A stretch of 61,962 nucleotides of DNA from Desulfoscipio geothermicus (GCA_016841645.1 JAENYS010000014.1:1-61962); one strand, 5' to 3'; shown: positions 29,914-39,093, numbered from the stretch's first letter. The notes: generated by a model from the sequence alone, not told the origin. Made by a program: numbers and translations.

Positions 29914-30171
29914 ATGAGTTCACCATATTATCAGAAGCAACCGGGGCAAATTATGCCTGAACCGCCCAATGTAAACAGCACCAAAGACCATCTTTACCTG
30001 AAAGACGCCCTATCGTGGGAGCTCACCGCTATGAAGATGATCCACCACGGTGCCAGAAACTGCATGGACCCGGAAATCCGGGACTACATGGACCGGGCCG
30101 GCCAGATGCACCAAATGCATTATCAAATTCTATTGAACCATTTAAACCCTGCCAATATGGCTAATCACTAA
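29914..30171 (+). CDS. Small coat-type protein, spore coat related
   Basis: The 85-residue product has a Pro/Gln-rich N-terminus (SSPYYQKQPGQIMPEPP) followed by a helical segment KDHLYLKDALSWELTAMKMI...H that resembles the ferritin-like helix of CotF-type coat proteins. The second ATG (29914) is preferred because AAGGGAGATGATATTC precedes it. It lies 20 bases before the CotF-domain gene and is probably co-transcribed with it, presumably late in sporulation. Confidence 0.6.
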   Translation: MSSPYYQKQPGQIMPEPPNVNSTKDHLYLKDALSWELTAMKMIHHGARNCMDPEIRDYMDRAGQMHQMHYQILLNHLNPANMANH

Positions 30172-30194
30172 AGTCTATTAAGGGAGGTTTTAAT

Positions 30195-30635
30195 TTGTTT
30201 AATCAACAGCAAAGCATTATGAGCATGCCGGGTATGCCGGGCGGTCAATACATACCGGGCCGGCAAAGTATGTCAAGCCAACAAGGCATGCCAAACCAGC
30301 AGCAAAATATGATTAAAAATCCCCAGTCCAATCTGCTCCCCGAGGTAAAGAGCGCCGGCATCAACGACCGGGATACCTTGAATTTCGCCTTGTCCCAGGA
30401 AAAATATATCACGGACAATTTAAATGTATTTGCCCGTGAAGCCGGCCACAGGCAGTTGCACAACGATGTGATGCGTATTTTTAATGAAACTCACGCCATG
30501 ACCCGCGAGTTGTTTGATCTTATGTTCAGGAAAGGCTGGTACACCCTGGAACCCGATCAGCCGCAAAAAATGGCGCAAACGTACCAACAATTCAGCCGGT
30601 ATAGCTCCCAGTTTCCTTATCCAATGTACCAGTAA
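30195..30635 (+). CDS. CotF-like spore coat protein
   Basis: A 146-residue protein with a low-complexity Met/Gln/Pro/Gly-rich N-terminus (about residues 1-45) and a CotF domain: NFALSQEKYITDNLNVFAREAG, then two helices ending in ELFDLMFRKGWYTLEP, and a Tyr-rich tail. Such proteins are incorporated in the spore coat. A TTG start follows AGGGAGGTTTTAA. It is the second gene of a small spore-coat operon ending at a strong hairpin. Confidence 0.8.
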   Translation: MFNQQQSIMSMPGMPGGQYIPGRQSMSSQQGMPNQQQNMIKNPQSNLLPEVKSAGINDRDTLNFALSQEKYITDNLNVFAREAGHRQLHNDVMRIFNETHAMTRELFDLMFRKGWYTLEPDQPQKMAQTYQQFSRYSSQFPYPMYQ

Positions 30636-30690
30636 AAAGCCGCTTCTTTAGCAATATATACTCCGTTGCACATTTTCAATTAGGCTATTC

Positions 30691-30730
30691 TTATAACAAG
30701 AGGCTGTTAAGAAGCAGCCTCTTGTTATAA
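30691..30730 (+). terminator. Long perfect hairpin after the coat genes
   Basis: The 16-base arms TTATAACAAGAGGCTG and CAGCCTCTTGTTATAA are perfectly complementary around an 8-base loop. No long U-tract follows, so termination is plausible but not certain; the stem would also protect mRNA 3' ends. Confidence 0.6.
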
Positions 30731-30991
30731 GCAAAACCTGCCCGCCCTGCTGCCCCCTTACCCTTAAACTCCCACGCGGCGTTGCAGCACAATCCGGCAT
30801 GAAAATAGGTATGGATTTAAACTGATCACAACTGCCTTTGATCACAATATATTGTTGCTACAAGAACACCTATCAAATTTCAGATGATCGGGCTGTTGTG
30901 CCCTGCAAAAAAAGAGGAAGCAATAGATGGATACAATACGTACATGTTATGCCGGCTCACAGCTTCGTAAACCCGCAGGTCCGGCCACCAA
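30731..30991. other. Spacer without recognisable gene
   Basis: It lies between the coat-gene hairpin and the 3' end of the TetR gene. I find only short unsupported reading frames and no convincing repeat, terminator or RNA. Confidence 0.4.
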
Positions 30992-31555
30992 TCAAACAAC
31001 ACCGTTCCGGCCCAATAAGCCATGCGTAAAAATTTCCACAAGCTGGCCAACAGCCTCGTCAAAGGTCAATCCATTGTCCAGGATAAATTCCGGGTTTATT
31101 ACAGCCTGAATGGAGGCTAAAAATGCCGCCATAAAGATCTGTGGATCAATATCCCTAGCATAACCTTTTTTAGTCATGACCAGTTTGATAAAATGTTTAA
31201 TTTTTCCCGTTCTAAAATCTTCTATTTTATGCCAAAAGTGCGGGTAATGTACCCGCAAATCCTGCAGTACCAGCGGGTTAATTAACCTCCCACTGGTTTG
31301 CGTTAAATGTCTGACCAGTGCTGCAAACATATCCGCAGGATTTTTTCCTTCACTGATAATACTTTCAATACCACCGGCAACATCAGCCATAAACTGGTCC
31401 AGCACAGCTTCAATTATTTCTTCCTTACCGGAAAAATACCGGTAAACAGTTCTTTTGCTCATGCCTGCCTGGCCGGCCAATTCATCCATGGTAAAATTAT
31501 AAAAACCCCGAGTGTAAGATAACTCGGTTAATGCAGCGATGATGCGATCTCTCAT
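30992..31555 (-). CDS. TetR/AcrR-family regulator
   Basis: This 187-residue regulator has a clear N-terminal TetR helix-turn-helix: FTMDELAGQAGMSKRTVYRYFSGKEEII (about residues 22-49). The C-terminal two thirds form the helical ligand-binding domain. The ATG at 31555 follows AAAGGAG at a 12-base spacing; 25 upstream codons in frame have no better site. It is the last gene after the YbhGFSR-like exporter on the same strand, with about 90 bases between, and probably controls that operon, as CecR does in E. coli. Confidence 0.88.
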   Translation of the reverse strand: MRDRIIAALTELSYTRGFYNFTMDELAGQAGMSKRTVYRYFSGKEEIIEAVLDQFMADVAGGIESIISEGKNPADMFAALVRHLTQTSGRLINPLVLQDLRVHYPHFWHKIEDFRTGKIKHFIKLVMTKKGYARDIDPQIFMAAFLASIQAVINPEFILDNGLTFDEAVGQLVEIFTHGLLGRNGVV

Positions 31556-31645
31556 TAAAACCCGGCACTCCTTTAAATAAAAAATTTTGGTACCTCTACG
31601 ATAAAATGGTTTACCTGCGTAAGGCTGCACCGGTCAAATAACCTG

Positions 31646-32755
31646 CTAAGCAATTTTTTTCTTAAACTTTAATATGCTGAGCGTTAATAGCACCACCGAA
31701 AATACCAGCAATGAAACAACCTGCCCCACCAGGGAAGGAAAACCGATGCCTTTTAATACTATCCCCCTGATGATATCCAGGTAATAGGTCAGCGGGATGA
31801 CACAGCTCAGGTAATAAATAAATTTGGGCATGGCCTCCCGGGGAAACATGAAACCGGACAGCAATATACTGGGCAGCATAACAAAAAAAGACATTTGGAA
31901 AGCCTGCATCTGGGTCTTAGCAATATTGGAAATCAATATGCCCAAGCCCAATGAAGCGGTGATAAAGAAAAGGGTTAGTAGGTACAGCTCCAGCAAACTG
32001 CCCCTGATGGGAACGTGAAAAATCAGCACCCCCACAAGCAGGGCCACGGTGATTTGCAGGTAACCCAGGATAATATAGGGCACTATTTTACCGATCATCA
32101 GCTCGTAAGACTTGACGGGCGTGACAATGAGCTGTTCCAAGGTACCCCGCTCCCGCTCCCGCACAATACCCATAGAAGTCATGATCACCATCGTCATGGT
32201 CACAATGATCCCCAGTATGGCCGGCACCATGTAATAAGCGGTGATACCGTCCGGATTGTACCAGGGGCGCACCCTGATATCATAGGGGAGTCCTTTAAAC
32301 TGTTTACTTTGCAATAGAACTTTTTGTGACTCGATGAGTCCAATGGAATTAGCCACGGCCACGGCCTGGTTGGCCACCATATTATCACTGGCATCCACAA
32401 TTACTTGCACCTGTCCTGATTCGCCCCGTTTGATATTGCGAGCAAAGTCCGGTGGAAAAATTATGCCTACTTTAGCCTCACCATTGTCGATCATTTTATT
32501 AACATCGGAATAACTGTTTACTGTATAGGACATATCGAAATAACCCGAAGCCCCGAAAGCGTCCAGCAAATCCCGGCTCTCCACTGAAAGTGACTGGTCA
32601 AATACCACGGTAGGTATGTGTTTAACCTCAGTCTGAATGGCATAGCCAAACAACAACAGCTGCACCAGCGGAAGCATAAAAATTAAGCCCAGCGTCATCC
32701 GGTCCCGGCGCATTTGTAATATTTCCTTATGTAAAACTGCAATAATCCTGCTCAT
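31646..32755 (-). CDS. ABC-2 type exporter permease (YbhR/YhhJ-like)
   Basis: The 369-residue permease has one N-terminal membrane helix (MTLGLIFMLPLVQLLLFGYAI), a large extracytoplasmic domain (about residues 45-170) and five C-terminal helices with the family segment RERERGTLEQLIVTPVKSYELMIGK. This is the YhhJ/YbhS/YbhR family that exports drugs or other hydrophobic molecules together with a fusion protein. It is the only permease in the operon; in YbhGFSR two are used, so a homodimer is likely. It follows the second ATPase gene by 20 bases. Confidence 0.92.
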   Translation of the reverse strand: MSRIIAVLHKEILQMRRDRMTLGLIFMLPLVQLLLFGYAIQTEVKHIPTVVFDQSLSVESRDLLDAFGASGYFDMSYTVNSYSDVNKMIDNGEAKVGIIFPPDFARNIKRGESGQVQVIVDASDNMVANQAVAVANSIGLIESQKVLLQSKQFKGLPYDIRVRPWYNPDGITAYYMVPAILGIIVTMTMVIMTSMGIVRERERGTLEQLIVTPVKSYELMIGKIVPYIILGYLQITVALLVGVLIFHVPIRGSLLELYLLTLFFITASLGLGILISNIAKTQMQAFQMSFFVMLPSILLSGFMFPREAMPKFIYYLSCVIPLTYYLDIIRGIVLKGIGFPSLVGQVVSLLVFSVVLLTLSILKFKKKIA

Positions 32756-32775
32756 CGGGCACCTCTCATCAACCG

Positions 32776-33678
32776 TTAAATTTTATTCGCCAGAGCAATG
32801 AATACATCTTCCAGGGAGGGGGTGATTGGTTTGGCCGGCACTCCCGTGAATTCCTCCAGAACCCCCAGGCCGGCCTCGTCCTCTAGCAGCACGTGCAGCA
32901 GCAGACCGTGCACAGAACATTCTTTTACATAAGGGAGTTGTTCGATGCTTTCCAGGCGCTCCATGATACCGGGCAAATCCAACTCCACCAAGCAACCTTC
33001 CAAAACGTTTTGCTTTAAATTGTCAGGGGTATCCACAGCCATCAACCGGCCGGATGAGATAAAGGCAATTTTATCGCAGTACTCGGCCTCATCCATAAAA
33101 TGAGTGGTAACCATCACCGTAGTTCCCTCGCCGGCCAGTCGCCTGATAATGTTAAAAAAACGGCGCCTGCTGGTTGGGCTGACTCCACTGGTGGGCTCAT
33201 CCAGAAAAACAATAGCAGGCCGAGCAATAATAGCACAGCCCAGAGCCAGCCTCTGCTTCCAGCCGCCGCTTAAATTGGCCGCCAGCTCATCCTCCCGTTC
33301 GGTTAATCCGGCCATGTTCAGCATTTCCTGCACCCGGCTTTTCCTTTCCCGGCGTGATACACTATACAGCCCGGCATAAAACTGCAGGTTTTCCGCTGCA
33401 GTTAAATCATTATACAGGCTGAATTTCTGGGACATGTAACCGATGCGCCGTTTAATTTTCTCGGTTTCCCGCGCCAGGTCGTAGCCTAATACAGTGGCTG
33501 TGCCCGATGTCGGCTCCAGTATGCCGCAAAGCATCCGTATAGCAGTGGATTTCCCTGCCCCGTTGGGGCCTAAAAAACCGTAAATCTCCCCCGGTTTAAT
33601 CTGCAGGGTAAGTTTATCCACAGCCGTAAAATTGCCGAAGATTCTGGTCAGACGGTCGGTCGTTACAGCATATTCCAC
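32776..33678 (-). CDS. ABC transporter ATPase 2
   Basis: This 300-residue ATPase has Walker A GPNGAGKST near residue 42, Q-loop MSQKFSLYNDLT, signature LSGGWKQRLALG, Walker B AIVFLDEPTSGV and the H-loop VTTHFMDEAEYCD. The GTG start at 33678 shares one base with the TAG of the upstream ATPase, with AAAGAGGTG as its site, so the two are probably coupled. It corresponds to one half of the fused two-ATPase protein YbhF. Confidence 0.92.
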   Translation of the reverse strand: MEYAVTTDRLTRIFGNFTAVDKLTLQIKPGEIYGFLGPNGAGKSTAIRMLCGILEPTSGTATVLGYDLARETEKIKRRIGYMSQKFSLYNDLTAAENLQFYAGLYSVSRRERKSRVQEMLNMAGLTEREDELAANLSGGWKQRLALGCAIIARPAIVFLDEPTSGVSPTSRRRFFNIIRRLAGEGTTVMVTTHFMDEAEYCDKIAFISSGRLMAVDTPDNLKQNVLEGCLVELDLPGIMERLESIEQLPYVKECSVHGLLLHVLLEDEAGLGVLEEFTGVPAKPITPSLEDVFIALANKI

Positions 33679-34589
33679 TAAAACACCTCTTTTTCGGCCA
33701 GCGCAATAAATACATCTTCCATTGTCGAGTTTACTTCGGACCAGCGCAGCCCCCCTTCTAGGCCACATGTTACCAAACGGTTCTCCATAGCCTGCCGGGC
33801 TGCCTGCACATCCTCCACCACCACGCGGTATTTATCGCCGTAATAGGATACATCCACCAATTGGGGTAAACCGTTAAAGATATCAGGCAGGCGGACGCCA
33901 ACCCGCACCTCCAGCACCCGGTACGGGAAATTACTTTTCAGCCGGGCCGGCGAATCGGCCACCACCACCTTGCCCCGGTCCATAAAAGCTACCTTGGCGC
34001 ACAGCTCGGCTTCGTCCATGTAAGGCGTGGAAACCAATATGGTCATACCCTCACTGTTCAACCGGTACAATAACCGCCAAAATTCCTTACGGGATCCGGG
34101 ATCTACCCCATAAGTAGGTTCATCAAGCACCAGCAGTCCGGGTCTTGTGACCAGGGCGCAGGTCAGCGCCAGTTTTTGCTTCATGCCACCGGACAGGTTA
34201 TCTGCCAAACGGTCTTTAAAGGGCAAAAGCCCGGTCATCTCCAGTATTTCTTCAGCACGTTCTTTTATCGTTGACCGGTTTATTTTATAAAGGGCACCAA
34301 AAAAATTAATATTTTCCATTATCGTCAGGTCACCGTAAAGACCGAACCGCTGAGGCATATAGCCAAGCATATCCCTGCCGGACCGTTTTTCATACACGGC
34401 GGGGATATTCAAAAGCACCTTCCCCTGATCGGGTACGATAAGCCCGCAAATCATGCGCATCAGGGTTGTTTTACCGGCCCCGTCCGGACCCACCAGGCCG
34501 TAAATATCCCCCGCGGGCACATGTAAATTAACTTCATTGACGGCAATAACCGGGCCAAAACTCTTGCCCAGGTTTTCTGTTTTAATCAT
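33678..34589 (-). CDS. ABC transporter ATPase 1
   Basis: The 303-residue ATPase has Walker A GPDGAGKTT, Q-loop MPQRFGLYGDLT, signature LSGGMKQKLALT, Walker B GLLVLDEPTYGVDP and H-loop STPYMDEAELC, where the usual His is replaced by Pro. The missing H-loop His suggests a weak or asymmetric catalytic site paired with ATPase 2. The ATG at 34589 overlaps the end of the fusion-protein gene and follows AGAGGAAGG. It matches the other half of YbhF. Confidence 0.92.
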   Translation of the reverse strand: MIKTENLGKSFGPVIAVNEVNLHVPAGDIYGLVGPDGAGKTTLMRMICGLIVPDQGKVLLNIPAVYEKRSGRDMLGYMPQRFGLYGDLTIMENINFFGALYKINRSTIKERAEEILEMTGLLPFKDRLADNLSGGMKQKLALTCALVTRPGLLVLDEPTYGVDPGSRKEFWRLLYRLNSEGMTILVSTPYMDEAELCAKVAFMDRGKVVVADSPARLKSNFPYRVLEVRVGVRLPDIFNGLPQLVDVSYYGDKYRVVVEDVQAARQAMENRLVTCGLEGGLRWSEVNSTMEDVFIALAEKEVF

Positions 34590-35580
34590 GGGCCTTCCTC
34601 TTCCCAAACGTCACGTCTGCAGGCATACCCGGTTTTAAAACGTCCCCGGTTTCATCAATTTTTATTTTGACGGCAAACACTACGTTGGCCCGCTCTTGCT
34701 GGGTTTGAATAGTCTTGGGAGTAAACTCGCCCCGGGTGGCGATTTCCTCCACCACCCCTTTAAACACTTTGTCCATACCGCTAACGACAAACTGCACCTG
34801 CCGGCCTAATTTAATCAGGGGAAGGTCAACGGTGGGTATGTAAACCTTGATCCATAGGTCCTTTAAATCGGCCACCGTGGCCAGAGAAGCTCCCATCTGG
34901 ACGTATTCCCCCACCTCATAATTTCTGGACAGCACCACCCCTGCGATAGGTGAATAAACATTCAAATCAGCCAGCAAGGCGTCACTGGCCTTGAGCACAG
35001 CCTTGCTGCGCTCCACCTCCGCTTGGGCGGCCTTGATCTGCTCCGGCCGGTTGCCCGCCTCCAGCAGGTTCAGCTTGGCCTCGGCAACCGCCAGCCGGTT
35101 TTTGGCTAACTCCGCATTCGTCTTAGCTTCATCATAGTCCGCCCGGGGAACAGCTCCGTTCTGGAAAAGAGTCTCCATTCTGCCCAAGTCCGTAGTGGCC
35201 TTATCCAAATTTACCCGCGCAATATTTACTCCGGACTCAGCCTCATTTTTTTCCTGCTCCCGGGCTCCGGATTGCAAATCAGCCAGCCGGGCTTCGGCCT
35301 CCAACACACCCAGAGCATCCCGCTCCCGCTGAGCCGCCAGGTCATTGCGGGATAGCTCGGCTACCAGTTGCCCACCGGTAACGGTGTCGCCGGTGTCCAC
35401 AGCCAGCGTGGCAATCGTTCCCGCTGTTTTTACGTTTAACTCCACCGTGGTAGCCTCGATAGTGCCGGTGGCCTGGATAAGTGCAGCTTCACGCCGGTAA
35501 TAATGTTCATAAGCCCAGTATGCGCCTGCTGCCAGCAGTAATATTACCAGCACGGCTGCAACCTTTTTCTTGATATTCAT
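34582..35580 (-). CDS. HlyD-family membrane fusion protein (YbhG-like)
   Basis: The 332-residue protein has one N-terminal membrane anchor (about residues 6-27), a biotinyl-lipoyl-like half near residues 45-75, a long coiled coil (EAEARLADLQ... to EVERSKAVLKAS), the second lipoyl half (VYSPIAGVVLSRNYEVGEYV) and a beta-barrel domain. Fusion proteins connect the exporter to the cell surface; in a bacterium without outer membrane the coiled coil may act as a periplasm-like extension. The ATG at 35580 is preferred over a TTG seven codons upstream, though both have only weak sites (GAAGG). Confidence 0.9.
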   Translation of the reverse strand: MNIKKKVAAVLVILLLAAGAYWAYEHYYRREAALIQATGTIEATTVELNVKTAGTIATLAVDTGDTVTGGQLVAELSRNDLAAQRERDALGVLEAEARLADLQSGAREQEKNEAESGVNIARVNLDKATTDLGRMETLFQNGAVPRADYDEAKTNAELAKNRLAVAEAKLNLLEAGNRPEQIKAAQAEVERSKAVLKASDALLADLNVYSPIAGVVLSRNYEVGEYVQMGASLATVADLKDLWIKVYIPTVDLPLIKLGRQVQFVVSGMDKVFKGVVEEIATRGEFTPKTIQTQQERANVVFAVKIKIDETGDVLKPGMPADVTFGKRKAHD

Positions 35581-35671
35581 AACTAACACTACCTTCGTCA
35601 ATTAATAGATTGATTTGTTAATTATTGCGATATGTGGCAATATGTAAACTATATTTACCAATTTAGTTTAC

Positions 35672-35698
35672 TCAGTAACATAATAACATTCTTACTGA
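35672..35698. promoter_or_regulatory. Candidate TetR operator upstream of exporter
   Basis: TCAGTAA and TTACTGA form an inverted repeat with 13 bases between, about 100 bases before the fusion-protein start. The whole 35581-35904 gap is AT-rich and holds no gene; the operator assignment rests only on symmetry and location. Confidence 0.3.
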
Positions 35699-35904
35699 TA
35701 AACGACAATATACTTAGTTACTTTTTGTGAAATGTTGGTACCCTGTAATCATTCAACTTTCAACACTTGGAAACTAGCTAATCGACATCAACTATATGGT
35801 AAAATAAGTTTTAAAAAAAAATTAAATTTTATTAAAAGGAAATAAACACCGCTATGTCGAAAATTTTATTAGACATAAGACCATAATTAAAGGAGTGATT
35901 AGTT

Positions 35905-36306
35905 ATGCCAAAGCTTACCGGTACCGTCAAAGATGTCTTTACCAAAACTGCCATTTACCCTGTAGCTACAGCCTCCAAAGATGGTGTTCCTAACGTAGTG
36001 CCTATTCACTTTGTGAAAATTTATGATGAAGATACTATCCTGCTGGTTGACAACTTTATGAATAAAAGTTTGAAAAATTTGCAGGAAAACCCCCAAATAG
36101 CCATTAGTGTTTGGGATATGAACACAAATCAGGCTTATCAAATCAAGGGGCAGGCCACCATTGTTACATCCGGTAAACCATTCGATGAAGCTATAGCCTG
36201 GGTAAAAAAAGGGATGCCGGATGTAAACCCCAAATCGGCAATTCTTATGCAAGTCACCCATATTTATAACACCCAGCCCGGTTCTGATTTAGGTAAAGAA
36301 TTATAA
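35905..36306 (+). CDS. Pyridoxamine 5'-phosphate oxidase-like flavin-binding protein
   Basis: A 133-residue single-domain split-barrel protein: VATASKDGVPNVVPIHFVKI (about residues 20-39) is the typical FMN-binding opening, followed by ILLVDNFMNKSLKNLQENPQIAISVW and GQATI. Many small PPOX-like proteins bind FMN or F420, and the reaction here is unknown. AAAGGAGTG precedes the ATG and a strong terminator follows, so it is monocistronic. Confidence 0.85.
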   Translation: MPKLTGTVKDVFTKTAIYPVATASKDGVPNVVPIHFVKIYDEDTILLVDNFMNKSLKNLQENPQIAISVWDMNTNQAYQIKGQATIVTSGKPFDEAIAWVKKGMPDVNPKSAILMQVTHIYNTQPGSDLGKEL

Positions 36307-36313
36307 TTGACAC

Positions 36314-36350
36314 ATAAAAAAGTCCTGCCTAGATGAGCAGGACTTTTTTA
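36314..36350 (+). terminator. Terminator of the PPOX-like gene
   Basis: AAAAAAGTCCTGC and GCAGGACTTTTTT form a strong stem with an 8-base loop, followed by ATTTTTTT. It is symmetrical and could work both ways. Confidence 0.9.
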
Positions 36351-36502
36351 TTTTTTTCTAAAATAAAATCGATACGGTAGCTACCTGATTTCACGCTCAC
36401 TCACGCCGTAGAACAGCACCCTTTTCACCGTAGCTAGAAAAACTGCATTGTGATTCCATTTAAATACAACCTTTATATTTAATGCTAAAGAAGTTTGGGC
36501 AA

Positions 36503-37738
36503 TTATTCAGCAGCTTGATGTATGGCCTTGATCCTGGCCAAAGCCGGCGGGTGACTATAGCTGAACCATTCTATAAAAGCAGGCGGAGCCACGTCGGATA
36601 AATTCTTGCCGGCTAGGTTCACCTGCAGCCGCTCAGCGGCCGTGGCATCACCGGTCAGCTGCACTGCCACCCTGTCGGCCTCAAACTCCATATTCCTGGA
36701 GAAGTGATTCATTAGAGGGCTGGCAGTAAAGGAAACCAGCGCCATAAATAAGACAATGACCGCCCAAGTGTAAGGCTGATAATGCCCGTAAGGGGATATA
36801 TTTGGTATAGTTGTTTTCAATGTGATAAACAACAGACCCCAGATGATGAAATTGGCCAGCACTCCCAAGCCCAGTCCTTTAACAATATGCCACTGGCGCC
36901 AGTGAGCCATTTCATGGGCTACCACCGCCTTAACTTCGTCAGGAGGGTAATCAGCAAGCAGATTATCATACAATACAATGCGCCTGGTGCTGCCAAGACC
37001 GGTGAAATAAGCGTTAGCCTTGGTGGTACGCAGACTGGCGTCCATCACCAGCACCCGGTCCACCGGCAGACGCGCTTTTTGGGAAAGCTCATCCACCATA
37101 GCTAATACCGCCGGGTCTTTGGTTGGCTCGAAGCGGTTAAACAAAGGGGAAACCAGCACCGGCCAGAGAAAGCTCTGCACCACCAGCCACAGTGATAAAA
37201 AGGCCGCTCCCACCAACCACCAGGCACTGGACCAGCGTCCTATAATCCAAAACAGCAAGGCCACACCCATAGCGGACAGCACCACTTCCAAACCGGCGGA
37301 TTTGAAATAGTCCAGCCACCAGCTTCCCAACGATTGTGTAGAAAATCCCCAGCGATGCTGCCAGTAGTAGCCGCCAAAGAGGTCAAAAGGCAGGTTAATC
37401 AGCCTCAGCAGCAGCCACAGTACTAAAAAGAAGGCTACATAGCCCACCAACCCGCTCCCGGTAAACTGCTGAATCCACCGGGAAAGGGCCACTGCCCGGC
37501 CCCCAAACACCAACCACAGCAAAAAAGCTATTTGCGTGATGAAACCGACAATGAACACCAACCGCATTCCCCGCACGTAGTCACGCCCTTGACTTACCTG
37601 CCGGGCACTAAAATATTGGCCGATCTCAGGGTTAACCCGGCCGGGAAACAGTGTAAACCATAGAAAAAGCAGGCTGAATACGCCGGTCAACACAATCAGC
37701 ACTAACCAAATGCTGTTTAGTTTTAGCTGCAAATGCAT
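36503..37738 (-). CDS. M48 family zinc metalloprotease (Ste24-like)
   Basis: The 411-residue integral membrane protein has five to seven hydrophobic segments and the zinc-binding VVAHEMAHWRQWH (HExxH) near residue 275, followed by the third ligand in EFEADRVAVQL. The N-terminal segment resembles the CAAX prenyl protease 1 family, though bacteria lack prenylated CAAX proteins and the role is more likely membrane-protein quality control. AGGAGGA directly abuts the ATG; a TTG two codons later has better spacing. Confidence 0.92.
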   Translation of the reverse strand: MHLQLKLNSIWLVLIVLTGVFSLLFLWFTLFPGRVNPEIGQYFSARQVSQGRDYVRGMRLVFIVGFITQIAFLLWLVFGGRAVALSRWIQQFTGSGLVGYVAFFLVLWLLLRLINLPFDLFGGYYWQHRWGFSTQSLGSWWLDYFKSAGLEVVLSAMGVALLFWIIGRWSSAWWLVGAAFLSLWLVVQSFLWPVLVSPLFNRFEPTKDPAVLAMVDELSQKARLPVDRVLVMDASLRTTKANAYFTGLGSTRRIVLYDNLLADYPPDEVKAVVAHEMAHWRQWHIVKGLGLGVLANFIIWGLLFITLKTTIPNISPYGHYQPYTWAVIVLFMALVSFTASPLMNHFSRNMEFEADRVAVQLTGDATAAERLQVNLAGKNLSDVAPPAFIEWFSYSHPPALARIKAIHQAAE

Positions 37739-37855
37739 TCCTCCTATGCTATGTACTAAAATCCAAGCTGTATATCAGGTTATGTGTAAATGCATTGCAT
37801 TATGCCATTTAATAATATATCGGAAGGACAACCGGGCACCCTGGGCCGGGGGCAG

Positions 37856-38494
37856 TTAAATTAAATTTAGACGATCTCCGGCATCCCCCAAACCGGGTAC
37901 TATATAAGCGTTATCGTTTAGGCCCGGGTCGATAACCGCGGTGATAATCTTAATCTTCGGAAACTTATTATGCAATTGGGTAATCCCCCGTTCTACAGCC
38001 AAAGCGCATACCAAAGTAATTTGCTCCGGTTTATAGCCTTTAGCAGTGACTAATTCCAGGGCTTTAACGCTGCTGTTACCTGTAGCCAGCATGGGATCCA
38101 CTACAAATACATGGTCGAAATCTGCACAGCAATCCGGCACGGTATCCAGATAAGCAACTGCCTGCAAAGTGTCGTGATCCCGGGCCACACCGATGTGAGC
38201 CACTTTAGCGGCAGGTAAAATGTCCAAAACGCTTTCCACAAACCCCAGGCCGGCACGCAAAATGGGCACCAGCAGTATTCTGCCGTCGCGCAGCCTGGGA
38301 CAGTTTATTTCCATTTCCAAGGGCGTTACCACAGGCTCCGTTACACATTCAATATCCCTGGTGGCTTCTATAGCTAAAAGCAGGCCCAACCTTTTCAATT
38401 CCTTGCGAAAGGCTTCGGTTTCCGTCCGCTTGTCCCGTAATATACGCAAACAGTTCCCTGCCACCGGGTGGTTCAACACAACTACTGAACTCAT
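37856..38494 (-). CDS. upp: Uracil phosphoribosyltransferase
   Basis: Upp makes UMP from uracil and PRPP (pyrimidine salvage). The 212-residue protein contains the conserved RAGLGFVESVLDILP, the PRPP-binding VVDPMLATGNSSVKAL and the uracil-binding C-terminus YIVPGLGDAGDR. AGAAGGAGG precedes the ATG. A family A palindrome lies 20 bases upstream of the start, in what should be the 5' leader. Confidence 0.96.
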   Translation of the reverse strand: MSSVVVLNHPVAGNCLRILRDKRTETEAFRKELKRLGLLLAIEATRDIECVTEPVVTPLEMEINCPRLRDGRILLVPILRAGLGFVESVLDILPAAKVAHIGVARDHDTLQAVAYLDTVPDCCADFDHVFVVDPMLATGNSSVKALELVTAKGYKPEQITLVCALAVERGITQLHNKFPKIKIITAVIDPGLNDNAYIVPGLGDAGDRLNLI

Positions 38495-38513
38495 AGCTTA
38501 AACCTCCTTCTTA

Positions 38514-38571
38514 GGGGTCAGACCTTGACATTTGACACGCAGTTAAGTGTCAAATGTCAAGGTCTGACCCC
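38514..38571. repeat. Family A palindromic repeat (A4), upstream of upp
   Basis: Two 24-base arms with the loop CGCAGTTAAG. Sequence and loop are identical to A5 (40727-40784) in the opposite orientation. Confidence 0.95.
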
Positions 38572-38592
38572 CTTACGCATTACCACAGCATA

Positions 38593-38624
38593 AGGAACCC
38601 TCTTCCCAAAGGAAAAGGGTTCCT
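38593..38624. repeat. Hairpin next to A4
   Basis: AGGAACCCTCTTCC and GGAAAAGGGTTCCT pair with one mismatch around CAAA. No U-tract on either strand. Confidence 0.6.
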
Positions 38625-38677
38625 ATGTTATAAGCCCGTAATGACCTGCGCTACAACCATTACGCGTATCTACGTAG

Positions 38678-39006
38678 CCCATGACAATCTTTCGACTGCC
38701 ATGAACCATTACGACACCCGCAATGATCTTTGCTCGACTATTATGGATACCTGATGAGCCTGCACCAATCTCTCGACTGATGCAAACCCAAACAAAATTT
38801 AGCAAAATTTTTCGGCACCCATAATAATCTTAGCTCGACCGGTAAACATCCCTTACGACCATATGACAATCTTTAGGACTGCCATACAGCCTGCCGGAAC
38901 ACTTACCGATCTGCCCGCCGGCTAATACCGAGCCTGTTTGACCCGATATTAACCTTTGGCCGACTGTTACAAAGCCTTGCGACCTTGCAACAATCTTGGC
39001 TCGGCC
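38678..39006 (-). repeat. Degenerate tandem repeat of about 42 bp
   Basis: On the minus strand a core like AGTCGAGCAAAGATTATTG recurs at about 38678, 38717, 38759, 38818, 38859, 38942 and 38986. The spacings are 39, 42, 59, 41, 83 and 44 bases, close to one or two periods of 42. Between cores, GTCGTAATGG-like segments recur. Part of it could encode 14-residue units (NSRAKIIAG..., GSRKIVMG...), but stops interrupt all frames. The rest of the 38572-39093 gap between upp and thiC holds nothing else I recognise. Confidence 0.65.
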
Positions 39007-39093
39007 ATTACGAACCTTACGTTAGTTATTATGGCTTAATAATGAACAATTATAAGTGGTAAATTATTGAAATTTTACATGCTGAGCCTGATA

